A stretch of 64,000 nucleotides of DNA from Desulfolutivibrio sulfodismutans DSM 3696. GTDB lineage: Bacteria > Desulfobacterota > Desulfovibrionia > Desulfovibrionales > Desulfovibrionaceae. Shown piece after piece: positions 1-7,450 of this stretch. How positions within the stretch are numbered: position 1 is the first letter of the stretch; the number at the start of each line of letters is the position of its first letter. The notes under the pieces are model-generated. The model made no database searches and was not told where the DNA came from. It was given only the letters and a program-made list of their open reading frames with translations. Position numbers and translations under genes: made by a program. Location of the stretch: positions 434,001 through 498,000 of the forward strand of contig NZ_CP045504.1 of NCBI RefSeq assembly GCF_013376455.1, written 5' to 3'.

Positions 1-141
1 GAGAACGGAGGGGTCGCCGTGCGGCTGACGCGGGCCATGGCCGTCGCGCCGCAAAGGGACGCATCTGCCTGCGACCCGCGCGGCGTCGGCCTGTACGGGG
101 TCAGGCTTGCGCCCGGGGGCCTGGACGGCGTCGACGATTGA
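1..141 (+). CDS. C-terminal end of an unidentified protein (partial)
   Basis: An open frame runs in from the left edge and ends at TGA 139-141, giving the last 46 residues of a protein that starts outside the window. The visible tail is Gly/Val/Arg-rich with the end LAPGGLDGVDD. No motif can be assigned. The third codon positions are GC-rich like those of the neighbouring genes, which is the main reason to call it coding. A downstream gene on the same strand starts about 90 bases later. Confidence 0.45.
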   Translation, partial: ENGGVAVRLTRAMAVAPQRDASACDPRGVGLYGVRLAPGGLDGVDD

Positions 142-230
142 TGCGTGCGGCAACGGGACAATACGCATGGCAGAAGGCCGCGGTGGGATTAAGATTTACG
201 GAAACAACGGTGTTGCCGAAGGAGACAATC

Positions 231-449
231 ATGAACTTGAATCTTGATTTGACCGCTGTGGACCGGGAACGGGCATTGCGCACCTGGCTGGTGTTCCATG
301 GCATGGACCTTTTCGAAATCGCCGCGAAACTGCGCGTGGCGCATTCCACGGTCAGCCGCCTCATCAAGCGGGATCGGGCCTCCATGCGTCGCGTGGAGCA
401 GCTCCATAATCTGGGGATTCCCCGGGAGCTTCTGCCCGTGCCCAAATAG
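231..449 (+). CDS. Small helix-turn-helix DNA-binding protein
   Basis: A 72-residue protein. The ATG at 231 is chosen because AAGGAG lies seven bases upstream; an in-frame ATG at 138 has no such site. Residues about 27-50 read FEIAAKLRVAHSTVSRLIKR, a clear helix-turn-helix with the second helix carrying the Ser/Thr/Arg surface usual in recognition helices. There is no further domain, so it is probably a small transcription factor or phage-regulator-like protein (inference). The tail LGIPRELLPVPK is Pro-rich. It lies just ahead of the DUF1566 protein on the same strand, separated by a strong hairpin, so it may regulate that gene or be transcribed apart from it. Confidence 0.7.
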   Translation: MNLNLDLTAVDRERALRTWLVFHGMDLFEIAAKLRVAHSTVSRLIKRDRASMRRVEQLHNLGIPRELLPVPK

Positions 450-463
450 ATTCGGCCAGGGCT

Positions 464-492
464 CCCCGGGCGGGGATTTGCTCCGCCCGGGG
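464..492 (+). other. GC-rich hairpin between the HTH gene and the DUF1566 gene
   Basis: A 12-bp stem (464-475 with 481-492, one G-U pair) closes a five-base loop ATTTG. It starts 15 bases after the HTH stop and ends 21 bases before the next ATG. There is no T-run, so it is not a classic intrinsic terminator; it could be a processing or attenuation hairpin, or it could mask the weak ribosome site of the next gene. Confidence 0.4.
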
Positions 493-512
493 CAGTGGGA
501 TATGCGTTGATC

Positions 513-1589
513 ATGAACGTGTCTTCCCCGGCCGCTGTGCCGCCTGGACAGATGTCCCCGCCGTTGCCCACGGGCATGGCGGAATGCCGCGATCTTGCCG
601 GACAGGCCATGCCCTGCCCGGGACCCGGGCAGGACGGGGACGGCCGGGAGCCGGGACGGGAAAACCGGGGCCGCTTTGTGGTCACTCCGGACGATACGGT
701 GCGGGATAGGCTGACCGGCCTGCTCTGGCATCCGGCTGCCGACGCCCTGGGCTACCCGGTCTCGTTTTCGGAGGCGCTTTCCGCCGTGGTCGGCTTGAAT
801 GCGGCGGCGGCCCACGGCAGGCGCGACTGGCGGATGCCCAACCGCCGGGAGCTGCGCAGCATTTTATGCCACGGCGCCAAAAATCCCGCCCTGTGGCCCG
901 GACATCCCTTCCGCAACGTCTTTTTCGGCCGTTATTGGACCTCCACGTCCTTTGCCGGTTCTCCGGCTCACGCTTGGTATGTCCATTTGGAAGGCGCTCG
1001 GGTCTTTTATGAGCGCAAGGACCGCTATTGCCTGCTGTGGCCCGTGTGCGGCGACAGCCATGGTCTGGCCGCCACCGGACAGACGGCCTGCTTCGACACG
1101 GCCGGGGAGGTGATCCCCTGCGCCGGGAGCGGCCAGGACGGCGAGACGCGGCACGGGCTGGCCTGGCCCACTCCCCGGTTTGTCCCCGGGGAGGGGGGGG
1201 AAGGGGCCGACGTGGTGTTCGACCGGCTGACGGGGCTCTCCTGGCTGTCGCGACCCATCGGGGCTGGGGAGGCGGAAGAACCTCCCGAGCCCTGCGACTG
1301 GGGCCGGGCCCTGGCCGACGTGGCCGCATTCGCCGTCCGGGACGGGCGTCCCTGGCGGTTGCCGGACATCAACGAGTTGGAATCTTTGACCGACCTGTCC
1401 CGGGCCTTTCCGGCCCTGCCCGGCGGGCATCCCTTCCGCAACCTCGGGGATGGGTTCTGGTCCGCAACCACCAGCTTCTACGATCCCGCCTGGGCCTATG
1501 TCCTGTATCTGGGCAAGGGGGCGGTGGGCGTGGGGTTCAAGGTCAACCGCGATTTTTTGGCCTGGCCGGTGCTGCGCCCGAAAGCATGA
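513..1589 (+). CDS. DUF1566 (Lcl C-terminal domain) protein, two repeats
   Basis: About 358 residues with two copies of the same module. Copy 1 holds [14 protein letters not shown], then GHPFRNVFF and YWTSTSF, ending near LLWPV. Copy 2 holds [35 protein letters not shown] and ends near FLAWPV. These W-R-x-P-x-x-x-E-L and W-(T/S)-(S/A)-T-(T/S) blocks are the hallmark of DUF1566, a C-type-lectin-like fold found mostly in surface or secreted proteins; the molecular role is not known. No signal peptide is visible. The ATG at 513 is preferred; a GTG at 495 is in frame and neither has a strong ribosome site. Its 3' end overlaps the convergent chemoreceptor gene by 47 bases. Confidence 0.8.
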   Translation: MNVSSPAAVPPGQMSPPLPTGMAECRDLAGQAMPCPGPGQDGDGREPGRENRGRFVVTPDDTVRDRLTGLLWHPAADALGYPVSFSEALSAVVGLNAAAAHGRRDWRMPNRRELRSILCHGAKNPALWPGHPFRNVFFGRYWTSTSFAGSPAHAWYVHLEGARVFYERKDRYCLLWPVCGDSHGLAATGQTACFDTAGEVIPCAGSGQDGETRHGLAWPTPRFVPGEGGEGADVVFDRLTGLSWLSRPIGAGEAEEPPEPCDWGRALADVAAFAVRDGRPWRLPDINELESLTDLSRAFPALPGGHPFRNLGDGFWSATTSFYDPAWAYVLYLGKGAVGVGFKVNRDFLAWPVLRPKA

Positions 1590-3495
1590 GCCGCGAATCG
1601 GTTCCGTCGAGGCGGAAAAAGGCCACGGTGGATTGCAGATTCATGGCCTGGCTGGACAACTCCTCGGAGGTGGAGGCCATTTCTTCCGAGGCCGAGGCGT
1701 TTTGCTGCACCACCTGATCCAACTGCCGCACGGCCTTGTTGATCTGCTCCGCCCCGGCATCCTGCTCCCGTCCTGCGGCGGCGATCTCCTGGATGAGCCC
1801 GGCCGTACGCTCGATGTCGGGCACGATGCGCGACAAAAGCTCTCCGGCCTTTTCGGCGATGGCCACGCTTGATCCGGACAACTCGCCGATCTCCCCGGCC
1901 GCCGCGCCGCTGCGCTCGGCCAGTTTGCGCACCTCGGCAGCCACCACGGCGAACCCCTTGCCGTGTTCCCCGGCCCGGGCGGCCTCAATGGCGGCATTGA
2001 GGGCCAACAGGTTCGTCTGCCTGGCGATTTCTTCGATGATGCCAATTTTTTGGGCGATCTCTTTCATGGCCGAAACCGTGGCCGCCACGGCTTCACCGCC
2101 TTCCCGGGCGCCCGCAGCCGCGGTCATGGCCATCTTCTCCGTGCGCAGGGCGGTTTCGGAATTCTGCCGGATGGCGGAAGCCATCTGCTCCATGGACGAG
2201 GACACCTCTTCCACCGAGGCGGCCTGTTCCGAGGCCCCGTGGGAGATGTCCTGGGCCGCGCTGGAAAGCTCTTCACTGCCCGAGGCCGTGTTCTCCGCAC
2301 CCGTGAGCACCTCGCGCACGGTCTCCCGCAACCGGGTGATCATGTCCCGCAGGGCGTCGGCCAACTGGCCGATCTCGTCTTTTTGCCGGATGTCCGGCTC
2401 CGTGGTCAGGTCGCCCCGGGAAATGTTTTGGGCCACGCGCACGGCCTGGAGGATGGGCCGGGTGATGGCCCGGGCCAAAAGCACCCCAAGCGCTAGGGCC
2501 AGGACAGCCCCCAGGGCCATGCCGGTTATGGAGACGGCCCGGGCTGAGGTTGCGGCCTCGTTGGCCTGGATCTCGGCCTGTCTGCTGTCCGTGGTGTTGC
2601 TCTCCAAGAGCTGCCCCAGAAGCTCCAGGGTTTGGCGCTGCTTCTCCAGCAGGGCGACCATGACCTCTTGGGAGACGACCTGGTACTGCTTCTCGGAGAC
2701 ATCGACCTCCTGGGACAGCTTTTGAAAAATTTCAAAGGTCTTGCCCACCGGGGCCATGGCCTCGTCCTGGTAAAAGCGCAGGATGTCCTGGCGGGAGACG
2801 CCTGAGGCCGCCATGTCCTTGATCCGTTTGATGGCGGCGTGGAACTGGTTGTGGAAGGGAATGATCTCCCGCAGCGCGCCCTGGATGGCGGGATTTTTGA
2901 TGGACGAAGCCCCTCCCGCCAGCCAGCGGCCGAAGTTGCAGGCCGTGGGGTCCGTGCCGCCGTCGAAGGATTTGTCTATCAGAAGCAGTTCGTTAAGGGA
3001 GTTGAGGAGCCGGTAGTGGTCGGCCCGAAACAGCTCCATCTTGCGCCGCAGTTCCGTGGGATCGAGAATGCCCGTGGCGTCCAGGCGGCGGGAGGCGGAC
3101 ATGGCCGCTTCATTGATGGCCAGCCACTGGGTCCATGTCTCGCCGAAGCGTCTCCACAGGGCGTCTTCGGAGGGGGTTCTGGCCTTCTTGTCAAAGACCG
3201 CGAAGGCGCTTCGGGCCTGGGCCAGGGTGCGGTCCATATTGGCGTACTGCCGGTCCCGGGTCTGTTGGTCCAGGTTTTGGATGAGCAGGGTGCGCTGGGC
3301 CACGCGCAGGGATTCGGCCGCCTGGTTGATCCCTTGCAGGGCCTCGCGGGCCGGGGCGTTTTCGTCGGTGATGGCCCGCAGACGGCCGGTCACGTCGCCA
3401 AGGCCGCGCAGCCCCATGATGCCCACCAGGATGGTCAGAAGCGAAACCAGGACGAAGGCCCCGACCAGTTTCGTTCCGAGCGCCAGATTTTTCAT
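1543..3495 (-). CDS. Methyl-accepting chemotaxis protein
   Basis: A 650-residue transmembrane chemoreceptor. The start at 3495 is chosen because GGGGAGGAAG lies just upstream of the ATG that begins [12 protein letters not shown]. Membrane segments are near residues 8-28 and 320-340. The roughly 290-residue periplasmic region has an all-helical four-helix-bundle look and carries [11 protein letters not shown] plus FHNQFH, which resembles a zinc-binding CZB-type motif (inference). A HAMP linker follows ([20 protein letters not shown]), then the signalling hairpin with the conserved tip [20 protein letters not shown]. No CheR-docking pentapeptide is seen at the C-terminus. It would signal to CheA/CheW in the cytoplasm. 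No che gene lies nearby, so it is an orphan receptor. Its end overlaps the opposite-strand DUF1566 gene. Confidence 0.93.
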   Translation of the reverse strand: MKNLALGTKLVGAFVLVSLLTILVGIMGLRGLGDVTGRLRAITDENAPAREALQGINQAAESLRVAQRTLLIQNLDQQTRDRQYANMDRTLAQARSAFAVFDKKARTPSEDALWRRFGETWTQWLAINEAAMSASRRLDATGILDPTELRRKMELFRADHYRLLNSLNELLLIDKSFDGGTDPTACNFGRWLAGGASSIKNPAIQGALREIIPFHNQFHAAIKRIKDMAASGVSRQDILRFYQDEAMAPVGKTFEIFQKLSQEVDVSEKQYQVVSQEVMVALLEKQRQTLELLGQLLESNTTDSRQAEIQANEAATSARAVSITGMALGAVLALALGVLLARAITRPILQAVRVAQNISRGDLTTEPDIRQKDEIGQLADALRDMITRLRETVREVLTGAENTASGSEELSSAAQDISHGASEQAASVEEVSSSMEQMASAIRQNSETALRTEKMAMTAAAGAREGGEAVAATVSAMKEIAQKIGIIEEIARQTNLLALNAAIEAARAGEHGKGFAVVAAEVRKLAERSGAAAGEIGELSGSSVAIAEKAGELLSRIVPDIERTAGLIQEIAAAGREQDAGAEQINKAVRQLDQVVQQNASASEEMASTSEELSSQAMNLQSTVAFFRLDGTDSRLMLSGAAPARPKNRG

Positions 3496-3887
3496 GTCGC
3501 TTCCTCCCCATGTCGTGATGCCCGTACTATTCCCACTTTTTCCATGTGTAATTGAAATGTGGCGTTTTGGCAAAGAAAGGAAGCAATTTTCACGGTTTTG
3601 CGAATGGTTTGCGTATTTGGGCCTTTCCGGATCGCGTCCTTCCCGTTCGCGGGACGGGAGTTCCCCACGAACATCTTGAAAGCCCTGTTTTTCGTGGATG
3701 CAGGGCGTTGTTTCAGATGACGCAGCATGGTCGCGACCGGCTCGTGATCTTCGAGGCGGCGACAGTCTCGGGAGCTTTCATGCTTCCTGCAAACACCTGG
3801 AAGGTGCTTCAGCGTGGAGCCCGTATCGTTCCCCCGAGTGTCCTTTTTCTTTACAGGCTCCGGGATAATATTGTATATTAACTTTCC
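3496..3887. other. Divergent intergenic region, chemoreceptor / histidine kinase
   Basis: 392 bases without a credible gene and clearly more AT-rich than its surroundings. For the minus-strand chemoreceptor a possible sigma70 promoter is TTGCCA (3573-3568), 17-base spacer, TACACA (3550-3545); no sigma28-type motif is visible. The plus-strand kinase promoter is listed separately. A reading frame at 3552-3881 looks accidental. Confidence 0.5.
3850..3879 (+). promoter_or_regulatory. Candidate sigma70 promoter for the kinase operon
   Basis: TTTACA (3850-3855), an 18-base spacer and TATATT (3874-3879). The expected transcription start, about 3886, falls two bases before the first ATG of the kinase gene, and no ribosome site is visible there, so the transcript may be leaderless. 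Confidence 0.45.
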
Positions 3888-5861
3888 ATGTGTATGAAAA
3901 ACGAGCAGCAGCACCGACGATTCCTCTGGCAGCCCTTTCGAAAAAACAGTCCCTTCTGGATTTATGCCTCGCCCTGGGCCGTGCTCGGCGCAGCGGCGGT
4001 GCTGGCCGCCGTGGTGGTGGTCATGGCCGTGCTCAACGTCAACCGGGAAAAGGAATACGTCACCCGCATCCTGCGCGAAAAGGGGGCGGCCATCATCCGG
4101 GCCCTTGAGGCCGGAACCCGTACCGGCATGATGGGGGGGCTTGGGCGGGGGCCGGGCCTGCAACGGCTTTTGGTGGAGACCGCCGGGCAGGGGGATATCT
4201 TTTATATCGTCATCACCGACCGTTCGGGAAAGATTCTGGCCCATGACGACCGGTCCCTGGTGGGCAGCCAGTTTTTGCCGCCAGAGGAACTGGCCCTTTT
4301 GGCCCCGACTGGCGAGGAAAAATGGCGCGTGGTGCGGGAGGAGGGGACCGGGAGGCGTTCCTTTCTGGTCTACCGGGAGTTTCTGCCGCGCGGCGGGCCG
4401 GAAAGGCGGCGCGGCCAGGGGCGTTTCCCCGGTCCCCGGGATCTGTTCCCGGCCCCGCCGGACCTGTCCGACGGCCCGCTCCCCGGGGTCCGGGGCGTCC
4501 CCCCCGGCCGTCCCGGGATGGAGTGCCCGGCGCAACCCGCCCCCTCCCCCCAAACCGAGTCGGACTTTTTGTGCGCTGAGGACTGCGACGGGCAGGGCGC
4601 CCAAAAAAGCCTGCGGGATGCGGAGATGATCGTGTTCGTGGGCATGGACATCGGTCCTTTCGAGCAGGCCCGGTCCATGGATTTCCAGGGCACCCTGGTC
4701 ACCTCGGCCACCCTTTTGGCGCTTGGGTTCGCGGCCGTGGTGTCGCTTTTCTGGGCCCAGAGCCACCGGGTGTCCAAGCGGCTTTTACGCGACACCCGGG
4801 CCTTCGCCTCGGAGGTGGTGGGCACCATGCCCGCCGGACTGGCCGTGGTCGATCCGGAGGGCATGCTGGCCATGGTCAACGCCTCCTTTGAGGCCCTTTT
4901 GGGGCGCAAGTCCGCCGATGTCGTGGGGCGGCCCGCCGCCCAGGTCTTGCCCCCGGGACTGCTCGAACTGGGGACGGGCCCGGAGGCGGTCCTGTCCGGC
5001 GAGGCCTCCGGCCACAAGGAGAGCGAGGGGGAGTTTGATTTCGGCGGAGACGGTCCCGTGCCGCTGGGGGTGAGCGTGACCCGTATCGTGGCCGAGGACG
5101 GCGGGCTGGTGGGCACGCTCTATCTGGTTCGGGACTTGCGCGAGGTGCGGGCGCTCCAGGAGGAGGTCCGGCGGCGCGAGAAGCTGGCCGCCATGGGCAA
5201 CCTGGCCGCCGGGGTGGCCCATGAGATCAGGAACCCCTTAAGCTCCATCCGGGGCTACGCCTCCTATTTCGGCAGTAAGTTCGCCCCGGACAGCGAGGAC
5301 CGTAAGGCCGCCCAGGTCATGGTCCGGGAGGTGGACCGCTTAAACCGGGTCATCTCCGAGCTCATCGACTATTCCCGGCCCTCGGAACTGGCCCGCCGTC
5401 CCGTGTCCCTGGGCGAGGCCGTGGAGCACTGCCTGCGCCTGATCCGCCCCGACGCCGAGGCGTCTTCCGTGCGCGTGGCCACCCATGGCCTGGATGCCGC
5501 GCCAACGGCCCTGCTCGATCCGGATCGCTTTTCCCAGGCGCTTTTAAACGTCTTGCTCAACGCCGTGCAGGCCATGCCCTCGGGCGGGACGCTGTCCGTG
5601 ACCGTTGGGGTCTCCGACGACGGCCGGGGCTTTGTGGAGACCGCCGACGAGGGAGTGGGCATCGACCCGGCGGACATGGGCAAGATATTCAACCCCTATT
5701 ATACCACCAAGGCCACGGGGACCGGGCTGGGACTGGCCGTGGCGCTCAAGCTCGTCGAGGCCCATGGCGGCGAGATGCGGGCCGCGCCCCGGCCGGGCGG
5801 CGGCACGGTGATCGCCATGTATCTGCCCCTGGCCCGCGACAATGATGAGGAGAAGCCATGA
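3888..5861 (+). CDS. Membrane sensor histidine kinase, ZraS-like
   Basis: 657 residues. Two membrane segments (about 27-50 and 268-290) enclose a periplasmic sensor region that includes a Pro/Gly-rich stretch near 165-225, an unusual low-complexity insertion. A PAS-like domain spans about 310-420. The phospho-acceptor H-box is AAGVAHEIRNPLSSIRGY with His445, followed by an ATPase domain with LLNVLLNAVQAMPSGG (N box), DEGVGIDPADMGKIF (G1) and TGTGLGLAV (G2). It would autophosphorylate and pass phosphate to the response regulator that overlaps its stop by four bases (ATGA). The organisation matches ZraS/AtoS-type kinases paired with NtrC-family regulators; the signal is unknown. An alternative start is the ATG at 3894. 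No ribosome site precedes either. Confidence 0.9.
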   Translation: MCMKNEQQHRRFLWQPFRKNSPFWIYASPWAVLGAAAVLAAVVVVMAVLNVNREKEYVTRILREKGAAIIRALEAGTRTGMMGGLGRGPGLQRLLVETAGQGDIFYIVITDRSGKILAHDDRSLVGSQFLPPEELALLAPTGEEKWRVVREEGTGRRSFLVYREFLPRGGPERRRGQGRFPGPRDLFPAPPDLSDGPLPGVRGVPPGRPGMECPAQPAPSPQTESDFLCAEDCDGQGAQKSLRDAEMIVFVGMDIGPFEQARSMDFQGTLVTSATLLALGFAAVVSLFWAQSHRVSKRLLRDTRAFASEVVGTMPAGLAVVDPEGMLAMVNASFEALLGRKSADVVGRPAAQVLPPGLLELGTGPEAVLSGEASGHKESEGEFDFGGDGPVPLGVSVTRIVAEDGGLVGTLYLVRDLREVRALQEEVRRREKLAAMGNLAAGVAHEIRNPLSSIRGYASYFGSKFAPDSEDRKAAQVMVREVDRLNRVISELIDYSRPSELARRPVSLGEAVEHCLRLIRPDAEASSVRVATHGLDAAPTALLDPDRFSQALLNVLLNAVQAMPSGGTLSVTVGVSDDGRGFVETADEGVGIDPADMGKIFNPYYTTKATGTGLGLAVALKLVEAHGGEMRAAPRPGGGTVIAMYLPLARDNDEEKP

Positions 5862-7231
5862 AGCCCAGTATTTTGGTGGTGGACGACGATCCCGGACATC
5901 TGTCCATGCTGACCACAGTGCTTTCGGGCTGGGATTTCCGGGTGGAGGGGGCCTCAAGCGGCCAGAAGGCCCTGGCGGCCATCCGCGAAAAACCCCGGGA
6001 TCTCGTCCTGACCGACGTGCGCATGGCCGGGATGGACGGCATTGAGGTGCTGCGCGCGGTCAAGGAATACAACCCGGCCATGCCGGTTTTGATCATGACC
6101 GCCTATTCCTCGGTGGAGACGGCGGTTACGGCGCTTAAAAACGGGGCCTACGACTATTTGATCAAGCCCCTGGACATGGATGTGCTGCGCCTGACCATGG
6201 ACCGGGCCCTGGACCATCTGCGGCTGCGAACCGAGAACCGGGCGCTCAAGGAGCGGCTGGCCGAGGGCTTTCGAAGCGATGAGATCATCGGCCAAAGCCC
6301 GGCCATGAAAGAGCTTTTGGACATGGCGGCCCTGGCCGCGCCTACCGAGGCCACGGTCCTGGTCACCGGGGAGTCGGGCACGGGCAAGGAGCTGGTGGCC
6401 CGGGCCATCCACGCCAACAGCCCGCGCAAAAACGGGCCGCTGATCACGGTCAATTGCGCCGCCCTGGCCGAGACCCTGCTGGAATCCGAACTGTTCGGCC
6501 ACGAAAAGGGGGCCTTCACCGGGGCCGACCGGCGGCGCGAGGGCCGGTTCATGGCCGCCGACAAGGGCACCATCTTTTTGGACGAGATCGGCGAGATATC
6601 CCCGGCCACCCAGGCCAAGCTGTTGCGGGTCATCCAGGAACGCGAGATCGAGCGCTTGGGCGGGGATCGGCCCATCGGCGTGGACGTGCGCATCCTGGCG
6701 GCCACCAACCGGGATCTCAAGGCCGAGGTGGAGGCCGGGCGGTTCCGGGAGGATCTGTACTATCGCCTCAATGTCCTGGTGCTGGCCGTGCCCCCCCTGC
6801 GGGAACGCCGGGAGGACATTCCGCTTCTGGCGGCGCATTTCCTGGACCGGTTCGCCAAAAAAAACCGCAAATCCGTCAAGGGATTCTCCCCCGGGGCCAG
6901 GGAGGCCCTTTTGCACCACCCGTGGCCGGGCAACGTGCGGGAGCTGGAAAACGCCGTGGAGCGCGGGGTCATTTTGGCGGTCGGCGACTACCTGACCGAG
7001 CGCGAACTGCCGCCCGGGGTGGCCGCCGCCGTGCCGGACATGCCGCCGGGGGGAGGGCGCATCGCACATGACCCGGCCGATCTGGCCGGACAGCCGCTGG
7101 AAGACATCGAACAGCGGGCCATCCTGGCCACGCTGAAAGAAACCGGCGGCAATAAGAGCGAGGCCGCCCGTGTCTTGGGCATCACCCGGGCCACGCTGCA
7201 CAAAAAACTCAAGAAGTACGGGGAAGAATAA
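5858..7231 (+). CDS. Sigma54-dependent NtrC-family response regulator
   Basis: 457 residues. The receiver domain (1-120) has VVDDDPGH, the phospho-acceptor in LVLTDVRMAG (Asp53), and the conserved Lys in YLIKPLD. The AAA+ domain has Walker A GESGTGKE, the sigma54-contact loop GAFTGA and Walker B TIFLDEIGE. A Fis-type HTH ends the protein (NKSEAARVLGITRATLHKKL). It therefore activates sigma54 promoters when phosphorylated. It is translationally coupled to the kinase by an ATGA overlap and followed by a strong terminator, so the two form a bicistronic unit. Target genes cannot be told from the window; I saw no convincing -24/-12 promoter nearby. Confidence 0.95.
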   Translation: MKPSILVVDDDPGHLSMLTTVLSGWDFRVEGASSGQKALAAIREKPRDLVLTDVRMAGMDGIEVLRAVKEYNPAMPVLIMTAYSSVETAVTALKNGAYDYLIKPLDMDVLRLTMDRALDHLRLRTENRALKERLAEGFRSDEIIGQSPAMKELLDMAALAAPTEATVLVTGESGTGKELVARAIHANSPRKNGPLITVNCAALAETLLESELFGHEKGAFTGADRRREGRFMAADKGTIFLDEIGEISPATQAKLLRVIQEREIERLGGDRPIGVDVRILAATNRDLKAEVEAGRFREDLYYRLNVLVLAVPPLRERREDIPLLAAHFLDRFAKKNRKSVKGFSPGAREALLHHPWPGNVRELENAVERGVILAVGDYLTERELPPGVAAAVPDMPPGGGRIAHDPADLAGQPLEDIEQRAILATLKETGGNKSEAARVLGITRATLHKKLKKYGEE

Positions 7232-7251
7232 TCTTCCTTCGCCATATCACG

Positions 7252-7289
7252 AAAAGGCCGGAAGGGACTTGTCTCTTCCGGCCTTTTTA
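7252..7289 (+). terminator. Intrinsic terminator of the two-component operon
   Basis: A 13-bp stem pairs AAAAGGCCGGAAG (7252-7264) with CTTCCGGCCTTTT (7275-7287) around a ten-base loop, followed by further T. It begins 20 bases after the regulator stop. The A-run on the left makes it potentially active on both strands. Confidence 0.9.
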
Positions 7290-7301
7290 TATTTGGGGAT
7301 T

Positions 7302-7325
7302 CCAAAGGGGGCTCGCCCCCTTTGG
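7302..7325. repeat. Perfect hairpin, possible dispersed intergenic element
   Basis: CCAAAGGGGG (7302-7311) and CCCCCTTTGG (7316-7325) form a perfect ten-bp stem with a four-base loop, followed by GGCCGCCGGAGGC. I recall similar GC-rich palindromes between genes in Desulfovibrio genomes, so this may be a dispersed repeat; that is memory, not shown by the window. Confidence 0.4.
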
Positions 7326-7359
7326 CCGCCGGAGGCATCTCCCCCCGGCCCAATGCACG

Positions 7360-7402
7360 GATACACCGCCGCAGCCACGGCAAAGCCCAGGCCCGTATTG
7401 AA
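7360..7402 (-). repeat. Duplicate of the feoB1 3' end outside the gene
   Basis: These 43 bases match 7469-7511, inside the C-terminal end of feoB1, with two differences (a7365/g7474, a7382/g7491), offset 109 bases. On the minus strand this copy would read NTGLGFAVAAAVYP, against NTGLGFAVAAAAYQ in the gene. It looks like a leftover of a local duplication or of an earlier feoB end. Confidence 0.85.
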
Positions 7403-7412
7403 ACATCTGGAA

Positions 7413-7450
7413 ATTGAAAAATAGTATATATTTTCAATAGATACTATTTT
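7413..7450. other. AT-rich overlapping inverted repeats after feoB1
   Basis: Two inverted repeats share bases and cannot form together: AAAATAGTAT (7418-7427) with ATACTATTTT (7441-7450), and ATTGAAAA (7413-7420) with TTTTCAAT (7431-7438). They start at the feoB1 stop (the minus-strand stop lies at 7449-7451). This could be a weak terminator for the feo operon or a protein-binding site. Confidence 0.55.

Noticed and set aside
3552-3881. A 109-residue frame between the chemoreceptor and kinase genes
   Set aside because: AT-rich promoter region, no ribosome site, composition unlike the genes around it.
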